A program made the position numbers and the translations under genes. From NCBI GenBank assembly GCA_948844705.1, contig CAQNVT010000189.1:1-7602 (forward strand): 7,602 nt of DNA. Direction: 5' to 3'. The DNA comes from an uncultured Dorea sp. (lineage in GTDB: Bacteria; Bacillota; Clostridia; Lachnospirales; Lachnospiraceae). Position 1 is the stretch's first letter, and every line of letters begins with the position of its first letter. Positions 1 to 6,413 of this stretch are shown here, in pieces. The notes under the pieces are model-generated. The model was given only the letters and a program-made list of their open reading frames with translations. It made no database searches and had not been told where the DNA came from.

Positions 1-895
1 ACTCCACACCTATGAAATCGGCTCTCTTACCAAAACCTTTACCGCCGCCCTCGATACCGTCCAAATCACCTCCGATACCGACGCATTCGACGCCTCCTAC
101 ATTTGCCATATGGCGCGCGTGCTTTGCTATAAGCGAAACGGTGCTTCGCGTACAGGTGATATCGCTGTTTAGAAATTCCGGTCCGAAATTAAGTCCTGTC
201 ACGCTTCCGGTTTCTCCCAGGACCCGGATCTGGTCATCGGTCAGATTGCGCTGATGCGGACCAAGAGCGATCGCGTTCGAATGAGTCGCCGCAAAGGGCT
301 TTTTACAAACTCTGGCCACATCATAAAAGCCGCCTTCAGAGAGATGGGAAACATCCACGAGCACTCCCAGCTCCTGCATATATTGGACGGCCTCCAGACC
401 AAAGGGCGTAAGCCCTCTCTTCATAATCACCGGATCCCTGGAATTGGGCGCGCCGAAGCAATTTTCATAATTCCATGTAAGCGTAAGCGCCCGGTAGCCC
501 ATATCATAATAGGTCTTCAGCGTGTCCAGATCTCCCCCTACCGCGGCACCGTCCTCCATAGACAGGATCGCAGACATTTTTCCGTTATTCATATTCCGCA
601 AAATGTCATCTCCATTATAGGCCATCTCAATAATATCCTGGTGCTCCAATACATTTCTTAAAAGATATTCCCGCAGAAGCCTTATAAAATAACACCAGGG
701 GATCGGCTCGATCCCAAGCTCCGACTCACAGCCTTCCGGCATCAGGCACACGGCAAAAAACTGCGCGAGCTGCCCGGCCTTTTTCATCCTCTTAAAATCC
801 ACAGAGGTTACCTTCGAATCATACAGATCCGCAATGTCCGGATCCTTCATAAACATCGTCCACACCGAATCACAGTGCATATCGATAAACCGCAT
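1..895 (-). CDS. Peptidase M19 (renal/membrane dipeptidase family) metallo-dipeptidase, C-terminus beyond window
   Basis: This is the N-terminal 298 residues of an M19 dipeptidase, a binuclear-zinc enzyme that hydrolyses dipeptides, in characterised relatives including Cys-Gly S-conjugates and dipeptides with a C-terminal D-residue. The expected ligands are present in order: H7 and D9 (DMHCDS), the bridging glutamate E114 (SMEDG), H205 (ATHSN) and H259 in the KHARH segment. H184 (VDVSHLSE) fits the substrate-binding histidine and D277 (GIGGDLDG) the conserved aspartate. The family is usually about 310-400 residues, so a modest C-terminal part lies off the left edge. No signal peptide is seen, so it is probably cytoplasmic. 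The ATG at 895 follows GGGGAGG (910-904) with an 8-base spacer; another ATG at 899 is in the wrong frame. It sits 17 bases after the membrane protein gene and is the sixth gene of the operon in this window. Family assignment is firm; the substrate is not known. Confidence 0.93.
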   Translation of the reverse strand, partial: MRFIDMHCDSVWTMFMKDPDIADLYDSKVTSVDFKRMKKAGQLAQFFAVCLMPEGCESELGIEPIPWCYFIRLLREYLLRNVLEHQDIIEMAYNGDDILRNMNNGKMSAILSMEDGAAVGGDLDTLKTYYDMGYRALTLTWNYENCFGAPNSRDPVIMKRGLTPFGLEAVQYMQELGVLVDVSHLSEGGFYDVARVCKKPFAATHSNAIALGPHQRNLTDDQIRVLGETGSVTGLNFGPEFLNSDITCTRSTVSLIAKHARHMANVGGVECVGIGGDLDGIEGGGKGFGKRADFIGVE

Positions 896-912
896 ACATT
901 ACACCTCCCCGT

Positions 913-1668
913 TTAAGAAGCACTCTGCTCATCATTTTTACTGTCCCGCTTAAAAAGAACGTAGCCCAGACCTATACAGAGCGCAACATTAATTGCCATT
1001 CCCCATGCCGCAAGAGCCGGAATGCGGTCAACGATCAGTTTAAATACGACCGTAAGTAAAATGTAAGGCAGTTTTGCCATAAATCCCTTCGCAATACCAT
1101 CCTGTCCGTTTAATGCCATGATCAGGATCGCCGGAATCAGGCCGACCATTACAAAGGAAAAGGACGCGATCGCAACCTCCGGAAGCACCTTGATGATCTG
1201 CTCGCCTGCCAGAATAAATATCAGCAGCAGAATCAGATTGGAAAATACGGAGGCGGCAATACCGATGATCGTGGCAACCTGGCCGCGTGGCGTATGGATC
1301 GTCGTCCTCATGGCAGACTGTACGTTCAGCGCCACAGGAAACCTCTGTGCGCCTACATTTCCTGAGAGATACCCGATGTAGGTTCCGGCGCTTCCAAGCG
1401 CCGGCCAGTACGCCAGCGGCTCCGTGATCCAGATGCCAAGATTCAGGCCGAAAATCGTAATCGCAACGGTGACAAAGCTTTGCGCAGACGCCATATAACC
1501 TTTCACGAAAATAAAATATAAAACCGGAAGAAATGTAAGCAGAAGGGAAATAAGCATGGTGCCCCTCCCGATCCTGTGAACTTTCGGCATAAAGCTTTTT
1601 GCATAATCGCTTTGCGCCTTTCCCTCATCATAAACGGCCTCTGTGTTATTTACATTTATATCTGACAT
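913..1668 (-). CDS. Polytopic integral membrane protein, probable larger subunit of a two-gene transporter
   Basis: The protein has 251 residues. A hydrophilic N-terminus of about 35 residues is followed by roughly six hydrophobic segments (about 36-56, 64-84, 128-152, 162-184, 196-212 and 215-239) and a charged tail rich in K, D and E. Between segments two and three lies a Gly/Pro-rich stretch with ITEPLAYWPALG followed by GTYIGYLSGNVGAQRFPVA (about 81-113), which looks like a conserved functional loop or re-entrant region. I recall similar clostridial membrane proteins with an EP..YfP..G..GTY...L.GN...R.P pattern, usually annotated as hypothetical or loosely as channel-like, but I cannot name a family. 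Its ribosome site AAGGAGGGG (1683-1675) overlaps the stop of the upstream small membrane gene, which implies coupled translation and a shared complex. Position before the dipeptidase suggests uptake of the peptidase substrate. The transport role is inferred. Confidence 0.85.
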   Translation of the reverse strand: MSDINVNNTEAVYDEGKAQSDYAKSFMPKVHRIGRGTMLISLLLTFLPVLYFIFVKGYMASAQSFVTVAITIFGLNLGIWITEPLAYWPALGSAGTYIGYLSGNVGAQRFPVALNVQSAMRTTIHTPRGQVATIIGIAASVFSNLILLLIFILAGEQIIKVLPEVAIASFSFVMVGLIPAILIMALNGQDGIAKGFMAKLPYILLTVVFKLIVDRIPALAAWGMAINVALCIGLGYVLFKRDSKNDEQSAS

Positions 1669-1682
1669 TATTTTCCCCTCCT

Positions 1683-2114
1683 TTAACCCATCATTACCGT
1701 AACAAACTGACCGACGATCATCGCACAGATCATGGCAATCGCCATTCCAAAGCTCTCCAGCGTACCGTTTTTGATCCTTCTGGCAAGCTGCATGATCCCA
1801 TACATTACGATAGCCGACACTGCTGCGGCGATAATACTCGGTTTGGTTTTTACATAATCGATCATCATATAAATGGTCAGCCCCATCATAGCCGCATCAG
1901 ACATATAGGGAGCAAAGCTTCTTTTTTTCGTTTCCTGTGTGTCTACATTTTTCGTAACTACTACGTCCAAAGGCTTCAACGCAACGAGACATGCAATAAA
2001 ATATCCCGCGGACATCAGCGCCATGCCGAACAGACAGAGTGTAAAAATCGCCGGTGTAAATTCAGGCGTATTAAATTCAACGCCCACCGCCCTGGCAGAA
2101 GCATCCGCCATCAA
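1683..2114 (-). CDS. Small four-helix membrane protein, probable partner subunit of the adjacent membrane protein
   Basis: The product has 143 residues and four predicted hydrophobic helices, at about 20-46, 69-86, 91-110 and 119-142. A basic/polar loop (LKPLDVVVTKN through TKKRSF, about 47-66) separates the first two, and a basic RRIKNG turn separates the last two. I recognise no named family. The preferred start is TTG at 2114, with AGGAAA (2128-2123) 8 bases upstream; the adjacent in-frame ATG at 2111 would leave an 11-base spacer, so the start is uncertain by one codon. It lies 66 bases after the MarR gene and 14 bases before the larger membrane protein, and its stop codon sits in the next gene's ribosome site. 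That spacing argues for a two-subunit membrane complex made in a fixed ratio. Its role in transport is inferred from context only. Confidence 0.82.
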   Translation of the reverse strand: MMADASARAVGVEFNTPEFTPAIFTLCLFGMALMSAGYFIACLVALKPLDVVVTKNVDTQETKKRSFAPYMSDAAMMGLTIYMMIDYVKTKPSIIAAAVSAIVMYGIMQLARRIKNGTLESFGMAIAMICAMIVGQFVTVMMG

Positions 2115-2180
2115 AACATAGATTTCCTGAAAATTCCAATAAGAAAAGGCAGCTGCTTTTACACAACCGCCCTTTTTCGT

Positions 2181-2672
2181 CTACCAGACCGAAGTCCACT
2201 CCTTTTCCAGCTCTATCCACTTCTCCAGAACCTCGAAGGTCTGCCAGATCTGCGCCCTGGAATAATATTTTGTAAGCTCGTCAAAAAACCGCTCATAGCT
2301 CTTCGTATCGTAAGCCACATGCGCCTGATGCAGCCTCATCCCCTCCTCTGATACATACAGGGAAGCCTTTCTTTTATCTCTCGACTCGTATTTCCGGTAT
2401 ACAAGATTTTTACTTTCCAGTTTCTTGAGTATCTGCGAAATCGTTCCCTTTGTCCTGTTCCATTCCCTGGCAAGCTCTGTCACAAAGGTTCCCGGATGCT
2501 CTGCGATAGAGCTTAATATATGTGCCTCCACCGGATAAAGCTTCTCCCCGTCTCCGTAATCAATCACCTCCGCCCCCGTATTAATCGCGTGCATCCGTTC
2601 CATGATCACAGACATCTGATAAGGAGTATAAGTCCTATAAGTACCTTCCTTTTGTTCCTTTTCCATATCCAT
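2181..2672 (-). CDS. MarR-family winged helix-turn-helix transcriptional regulator
   Basis: The 163-residue protein has the MarR layout: an N-terminal helix (about 15-30), a winged helix-turn-helix at about 46-112 and a C-terminal dimerisation helix pair (about 120-160). The recognition helix is about 72-88 (NRTKGTISQILKKLESK), and the wing (91-107) carries the characteristic D99-K100-R101 followed by the ASLYVSEEG strand and turn. MarR proteins bind as dimers to palindromes of about 16-20 bp and release DNA on binding small ligands. Being inside the operon suggests local control, probably of this operon. The start at 2672 is favoured by AGGAGG (2685-2680) with a 7-base spacer; the next in-frame ATG at 2666 would be 13 bases away. 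A possible separate promoter lies just upstream (TTGACA at 2721-2716). The regulator class is clear; the ligand and operator are not. Confidence 0.92.
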   Translation of the reverse strand: MDMEKEQKEGTYRTYTPYQMSVIMERMHAINTGAEVIDYGDGEKLYPVEAHILSSIAEHPGTFVTELAREWNRTKGTISQILKKLESKNLVYRKYESRDKRKASLYVSEEGMRLHQAHVAYDTKSYERFFDELTKYYSRAQIWQTFEVLEKWIELEKEWTSVW

Positions 2673-2690
2673 CCTGATTCCTCCTGATGG

Positions 2691-2721
2691 TTATCATGGC
2701 ACATTTTTAAGGCTTTGTCAA
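2691..2721 (-). promoter_or_regulatory. Possible internal promoter for the MarR gene
   Basis: On the minus strand a perfect TTGACA (2721-2716) lies six bases or fewer beyond the stop of the second lyase gene. At a 17-base spacing the -10 would be CATGAT (2698-2693, four of six matches), and TGATAA (2696-2691) is available at 19. The transcript would begin just ahead of the MarR ribosome site. The -35 is good and the -10 weak, so this may only give low independent expression of the regulator and transport genes. Confidence 0.35.
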
Positions 2722-2726
2722 ATTAC

Positions 2727-3923
2727 TTATTCCATACAGTCGGCAAATTCCTTTGCGATTCGCTCAAAGGCCTCCTTGATGATCGCTCTGGGCGACGGTA
2801 TGCAGATCCGCTCAAATCCGCTTCCCTGCTCCGGATCGTATCCGCTCCCTGAGTCCAGACATACATTGGCCCTGTTGTAGATCCGGTCATGTATTTCCTC
2901 CGGGCTTAATCCCGTACCTCTGAAATCCGCCCACAAAATATAGGTTCCCTCCGGTCTTCTGATCCTCACCTTCGGAAGATATTTTTTTACGTATTCCAAA
3001 ATCCAGTCGATGGTATCCTCAATATATGCATTTACCTGATCCACCCATTCATCGCCCTCCGTATAACCGGCAATTACGGCGGCAATGGCAAAGGGATTCG
3101 GAAGGCTCATTCCCTGCTCCTTTTTAAATCCGGCACGAAGCCTCTCATCTGCGATCATCACCTGTGCGGCGCATAGTCCCGCGCAGTTAAATGATTTGTT
3201 AATTCCGGTCACAACAACCGTATTTTCAGGCTTCCCAATCTTCGCCATCGTAAGAAAGGTAACGCCTTTCCGCGTAAACTCACAATGCACCTCGTCCGAA
3301 ATAATAATCACGCCGTTTCTTTCACAGATTTCCGCCAGACATTTAAGCTCGTCCTCTGACCAGACTCTGCCTGCCGGATTGTGCGGACTGCACAGCGCGA
3401 AAACCGTGACGTTTTCTTCTCTTATTTTTCTCTCGATATCCGTAAAATCCATCGTATAATAGCCGTCATTGTCGATGAGCCGGCTATCCACCACTCTGCG
3501 TCGGTTTTTAAGGATCGCATCCGTAAACGGACCATAAACCGGCCGGGTGATCAGAATTCCGTCTCCTTCTCTGGAATAGGCGCGGATCGCAATGTCCAGC
3601 GCCTCTGTCGCCGTATTGCAGCTTACAATGCTCTCGGGATGGATTTCCCAGTCATGACGCTCTCTGAACCAGCGGCAGATCGCCTGATTATACTCCGGCA
3701 GCCCCGCCGTACCGGAATAGCCGAATATTCCGTGCCTCACGACCCTCTTTAATGCCTCTATGACCGGCTGCGGACATCGAAAGTCCATGTCCGCCGTAAA
3801 AAGCGCTATCGTCTCGTCATCAAACCTCTCGGTAAAGTTCCATTCCTTAACCTGCATGCCGCATCCCCATTTTACGCTGGAGGTATGACGACGGTCGATG
3901 ACCGTATCAAAATTATATATCAT
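2727..3923 (-). CDS. patB: MalY/PatB-type PLP-dependent C-S beta-lyase, second tandem copy
   Basis: This is a 398-residue fold-type I PLP enzyme of the MalY/PatB group, cytosolic beta-lyases that split cystathionine or other S-substituted cysteines into a thiol, pyruvate and ammonia. Visible features are the family start TSSVKW (14-19), ADMDF (44-48), Y130 in RPVYGPF, N182 in SPHNPAG, D210 in SDEVHCEF, the Schiff-base lysine K243 in INKSFNCAGL, and the substrate-carboxylate arginine in ERICIPSPR near the C-terminus. It follows the first copy after a single base. Its ribosome site (GAGGAG) lies inside the end of copy 1, so the two are translationally coupled. It matches copy 1 at 65 of the first 100 residues. 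In the segment that normally contacts the PLP phosphate it reads CNTATEAL where copy 1 reads VNGTVKAL, so specificity or cofactor geometry may differ. It could also act as an aminotransferase; the substrate is unknown. Confidence 0.92.
   Translation of the reverse strand: MIYNFDTVIDRRHTSSVKWGCGMQVKEWNFTERFDDETIALFTADMDFRCPQPVIEALKRVVRHGIFGYSGTAGLPEYNQAICRWFRERHDWEIHPESIVSCNTATEALDIAIRAYSREGDGILITRPVYGPFTDAILKNRRRVVDSRLIDNDGYYTMDFTDIERKIREENVTVFALCSPHNPAGRVWSEDELKCLAEICERNGVIIISDEVHCEFTRKGVTFLTMAKIGKPENTVVVTGINKSFNCAGLCAAQVMIADERLRAGFKKEQGMSLPNPFAIAAVIAGYTEGDEWVDQVNAYIEDTIDWILEYVKKYLPKVRIRRPEGTYILWADFRGTGLSPEEIHDRIYNRANVCLDSGSGYDPEQGSGFERICIPSPRAIIKEAFERIAKEFADCME
3445..3467. repeat. Direct repeat within the tandem lyase genes (partner 4646-4668)
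   Basis: A 23-base stretch encoding the DGYYTMDF segment is identical in both lyase copies at 3445-3467 and 4646-4668, about 1.2 kb apart in the same orientation. It reflects the tandem duplication and offers a site for unequal recombination that would leave one hybrid gene. Confidence 0.8.
3791..3830. repeat. Direct repeat within the tandem lyase genes (partner 4992-5031)
   Basis: The 40 bases at 3791-3830 match those at 4992-5031 at 38 positions, encoding the shared ERFDDET and LFTADMD region near each N-terminus. The spacing (1201 bases) equals one gene length, as expected for a head-to-tail duplication. Confidence 0.8.
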
Positions 3924-3924
3924 T

Positions 3925-5124
3925 TCACATTTCTCCTCTCACGTCCCGGAACTGCTCCCCGATCCTGTAAAAGGCCTCCCTGATCACGCTGCGGGGCGAA
4001 GGTATGCAGATTCTCTCAAAGGACCTTCCATGCACCGGGTCAAACATCTCCCCCGGCTCCAGACATACATTTGCTTTATTATAAATTCTGTCGTGCACCT
4101 CCTCCGGCGTCAGTCCGGTATCCTTAAAATCCATCCACAGGACATACGTCCCCTCCGGCTTCCGGACCTTTACCCCCGGAAGCTTCTCATGAATATATCC
4201 AACGGCCCAGTCTATGGTCCCGTCCAGATATTCATTAAGCTGCTTCAGCCATTCGTCGCCTTTTGTGTATGCCGCTATCACTGCCTCAATCCCAAATGGA
4301 TTCGGCATGCTGTCATTGACGGCCTTAAATTTCTCCCGCAGTCCGGCATCCGTGATAACCGCATGGGAGCATGCCAGGCCTGCACAGTTAAATGTTTTGT
4401 TGATCGCAGTCAGCACCACCGTATTCCCGGGCTTTCCTGCCTTAGCCGCCGGCACAAAGCGCACACCCTTTCTCACCAGATCGCAGTGCACCTCATCGGA
4501 GAGCAGTAACACATGGTTCCTCTCGCATATTTCCGCAAGTCTTTTTAACTCCTCATAGGTCCAGACACGCCCCGTCGGATTATGCGGATTACAGAGAATA
4601 AACATGGATACATCCTGCTCTCCTGCTTTCCTCTCGATATCTTCGAAATCCATCGTATAATAGCCGTCCCGATTATTCAGATCACTGTTTACGACCCTTC
4701 TCTGCGTTTTTTCTATAGCACCGGTAAACGGACCGTACACAGGTCTCGTAATTATAATCCCGTCGCCCTTTTTCGTATATGCCCGGACGGCAAGCTCCAG
4801 AGCCTTGACTGTACCGTTTACAAACAGAACCGCCTCCTCGTCAAAGCTCCAGCCATGCCGATCCCGGAACCAGCGGCAGACAGCCTGATTATACTCTGGC
4901 ATTCCTTTAATTCCGGAATATCCGAAAATGCCGTGCTCCGCCACCTTCTCCATCGCATCTATCACTGGCCGGGCGCACCGGAAGTCCATATCCGCCGTAA
5001 AAAGCGCCAGCGTCTCGTCATCAAACCTCTCCGTAAGCCCCATCTCTCTAAGCATGTTGCCGGGACACCATTTTATACTGGATGTATGATGACGGTCAAT
5101 GACTGTATCAAAGTCATATTTCAT
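3925..5124 (-). CDS. patB: MalY/PatB-type PLP-dependent C-S beta-lyase, first tandem copy
   Basis: The 399-residue protein is a MalY/PatB C-S lyase and the first gene of the leftward operon. Seen in order are TSSIKW (14-19), ADMDF (44-48), HGIFGYSG (64-71), NGTVKAL (103-109), Y130 in RPVYGPF, N182 in NPHNPTG, D210 in SDEVHC, PLP lysine K243 in INKTFNCAGL, the EGTYVLWMDF strand (324-333) and R371 in ERICIPSPR. The length matches the family (about 385-400 residues). Such enzymes act in the cytosol on cystathionine, cysteine S-conjugates or similar thioether amino acids. The start at 5124 has GAGGAG (5140-5135) 10 bases upstream, and the control region shared with the divergent ddh gene lies before it. 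All catalytic residues I can check are present in both copies, so neither looks inactive. The family call is strong, and maltose-regulatory moonlighting as in E. coli MalY is not implied. Confidence 0.93.
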   Translation of the reverse strand: MKYDFDTVIDRHHTSSIKWCPGNMLREMGLTERFDDETLALFTADMDFRCARPVIDAMEKVAEHGIFGYSGIKGMPEYNQAVCRWFRDRHGWSFDEEAVLFVNGTVKALELAVRAYTKKGDGIIITRPVYGPFTGAIEKTQRRVVNSDLNNRDGYYTMDFEDIERKAGEQDVSMFILCNPHNPTGRVWTYEELKRLAEICERNHVLLLSDEVHCDLVRKGVRFVPAAKAGKPGNTVVLTAINKTFNCAGLACSHAVITDAGLREKFKAVNDSMPNPFGIEAVIAAYTKGDEWLKQLNEYLDGTIDWAVGYIHEKLPGVKVRKPEGTYVLWMDFKDTGLTPEEVHDRIYNKANVCLEPGEMFDPVHGRSFERICIPSPRSVIREAFYRIGEQFRDVRGEM

Positions 5125-5163
5125 TTTTTAACGTCTCCTCTTTATTAAGTTTTTTCGGTATGG

Positions 5164-5201
5164 GTATATAATAATATAGTATGGTTCCTAAACTAGTTTT
5201 A
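5164..5201 (-). promoter_or_regulatory. Probable leftward operon promoter region, weakly matched
   Basis: Upstream of the first lyase gene the minus strand has overlapping -10-like hexamers (TATATT at 5178-5173, TATTAT at 5176-5171) in a very AT-rich tract. No good -35 is visible at the right distance; the position is taken up by AT-rich sequence and the palindrome at 5190-5199. The resulting leader would be about 40 bases, too short for a riboswitch. The location is inferred from the divergent gene arrangement more than from motif strength. Confidence 0.35.
5190..5199. promoter_or_regulatory. Palindrome AAACTAGTTT, candidate MarR operator
   Basis: A perfect 10-bp palindrome sits in the 205-base divergent intergenic region, where it would cover the -35 zone of the leftward promoter, and it lies about 43 bases upstream of the ddh -35. 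MarR dimers commonly bind AT-rich palindromes overlapping promoters, and a MarR gene is in this operon. That it is the operator is inference; AT-rich DNA produces short palindromes by chance. Confidence 0.35.
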
Positions 5202-5242
5202 ATATATCACTATTCGGATGGAAATACAAGAGGAAAAGATAT

Positions 5243-5270
5243 TTTACACCCGGAAAATATATGATATAAT
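5243..5270 (+). promoter_or_regulatory. Sigma-A-type promoter for ddh
   Basis: TTTACA (5243-5248) and a consensus TATAAT (5265-5270) are separated by 16 bases, with an extended -10 TG at 5262-5263. Transcription should begin near 5277, giving a leader of about 53 bases before the start codon at 5330. This is the best promoter in the window. Confidence 0.75.
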
Positions 5271-5329
5271 CACCTTGGTTTCACAGGAAATTTATATAAA
5301 TCATAATAATATAAGAAAGGATGATAAGT

Positions 5330-6316
5330 ATGAATAAAATCAGAATCGGTATCGTTGGATACGGTAATATCGGACGGGGCGTCGAGCAGGCAGTCCGCAG
5401 GAATGAGGATATGGAGCTTGGGGCCGTATTTACAAGAAGAGAGCCCTCTTCCGTAAAGATTGCGACAGACGGAGTCGCTGTGAAGCATATGGATGACATA
5501 CTCTCCATGAAGGATGAGATCGACGTTCTGGTACTGTGCGGCGGCTCCGCAACAGACCTCCCGGTCATGGGGCCGAAGCTTGCAGCCCATTTTAATACGA
5601 TCGACAGCTTTGACACCCACGCCAGGATCCCTGAATATTTTGCAAATATGGATAAAGCGGCAAAGGAGGGCGGAAACGTCAGCATCATTTCCGTCGGCTG
5701 GGATCCAGGAATGTTCTCGCTGAACCGCCTGTACGGCGAATCCATCCTGCCCCAGGGAAGTACGTATACCTTCTGGGGAAAGGGTGTAAGCCAGGGACAT
5801 TCCGACGCAATCCGCCGTATAGAAGGCGTAAAAAACGGCATTCAGTATACCGTTCCGATCGAAAAGGCTGTTGAACAGGTACGAAGCGGAAGCGAACCGT
5901 CACTTACGACAAGAGAGAAGCATTTAAGAGAATGCTATGTCGTTCCGGAAGAGGGCGCAGACCTGAAGTCGATCGAGGAAGCTATCAAGACCATGCCGAA
6001 TTATTTTGACGAATATGATACCACCGTAGAATTTATTACCGAAGAGGAGTTAAAGACACGACATAGCAAAATGCCTCACGGGGGCTTCGTGATCCGAAGC
6101 GGCGAGACCGGTTCCGAAGGGAACAGGCATGTTATCGAATATTCCCTGAAGCTTGATTCCAATCCGGAATTTACCGCAAGCGTGCTGATCTGTTATGCAA
6201 GAGCTGCTTACCGCCTGTCAAAAGCCGGCGATACGGGTGCCAGGAGTGTATTTGATATCGCACCGGGGCTCTTGTCTATGAAGACAGGCGAAGAATTGAG
6301 GAGAGAAATGCTGTAA
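5330..6316 (+). CDS. ddh: meso-Diaminopimelate D-dehydrogenase (NADPH-dependent)
   Basis: The enzyme makes meso-2,6-diaminopimelate in one step by reductive amination of tetrahydrodipicolinate (EC 1.4.1.16), supplying lysine and peptidoglycan synthesis in the cytosol; the reaction is reversible. Seen from the chosen start are the Rossmann motif GYGNIGRG (10-17), FTRR (34-37) suited to the NADP phosphate, CGGSATD (70-76), DSFDTH (92-97), GWDPGMFSLNR (123-133), FWGKGVSQGHSDAIRR (148-163), MPHGGFVIR (248-256) and LDSNPEFTAS near 275-284. The whole resembles the Corynebacterium enzyme as I remember it, and 328 residues fits that strictly meso-DAP group. An in-frame ATG at 5321 abuts the AAGAAAGG ribosome site (5313-5320), leaving no spacer, so ATG 5330 with 9 bases is chosen. 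It is a single-gene unit, divergent from the lyase operon and ended by a terminator. Confidence 0.95.
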   Translation: MNKIRIGIVGYGNIGRGVEQAVRRNEDMELGAVFTRREPSSVKIATDGVAVKHMDDILSMKDEIDVLVLCGGSATDLPVMGPKLAAHFNTIDSFDTHARIPEYFANMDKAAKEGGNVSIISVGWDPGMFSLNRLYGESILPQGSTYTFWGKGVSQGHSDAIRRIEGVKNGIQYTVPIEKAVEQVRSGSEPSLTTREKHLRECYVVPEEGADLKSIEEAIKTMPNYFDEYDTTVEFITEEELKTRHSKMPHGGFVIRSGETGSEGNRHVIEYSLKLDSNPEFTASVLICYARAAYRLSKAGDTGARSVFDIAPGLLSMKTGEELRREML

Positions 6317-6321
6317 GGCTG

Positions 6322-6343
6322 TAAAAAAGTGTCTTCGACACTT
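6322..6343 (-). terminator. Small hairpin with T-tract on the minus strand
   Basis: AAGTGTC (6327-6333) and GACACTT (6337-6343) form a perfect 7-bp stem with a 3-base loop. Read leftward it is followed by six T (6328-6323, partly in the stem), so it could stop transcription entering ddh from the right. Its strength is modest. Confidence 0.4.
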
Positions 6344-6344
6344 C

Positions 6345-6390
6345 AACCCCCTAACCCCCATTCATCGGGGAATTAGGGGGTTCTTTTTTT
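6345..6390 (+). terminator. Strong intrinsic terminator of ddh
   Basis: A 10-bp perfect stem (6345-6354 with 6373-6382, including five G-C pairs in a row) extends after a two-base bulge into a four-pair GC stem (6355-6358 with 6367-6370). It is followed by a seven-T run (6384-6390). It starts 29 bases after the ddh stop codon. Confidence 0.92.
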
Positions 6391-6413
6391 ATGTTTTCCT
6401 GCATAATAGTTCT

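Noticed and set aside
12..661. Open frames on the plus strand (12-254 and 254-661)
   Set aside because: They lie antisense to the well-supported M19 dipeptidase and have no ribosome sites or recognisable protein features.
3898..5148. Several plus-strand open frames over the first lyase gene, such as 3898-4509 and 4582-5148
   Set aside because: Compositionally unlike proteins (rich in His, Arg, Ser and Cys) and antisense to a gene with intact catalytic motifs.
5321..5329. ATG at 5321 as the ddh start
   Set aside because: It abuts the AAAGG ribosome site with no spacer; ATG 5330 has a proper 9-base spacer and fits the usual N-terminus.
5271..5329. Riboswitch or T-box in the ddh leader
   Set aside because: The leader is only about 53 bases, AT-rich, with no conserved element or terminator hairpin.
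5270..5841. Minus-strand open frames of 176 and 186 codons over ddh
   Set aside because: Shadows of the ddh reading frame; they lack starts with ribosome sites and protein-like motifs.
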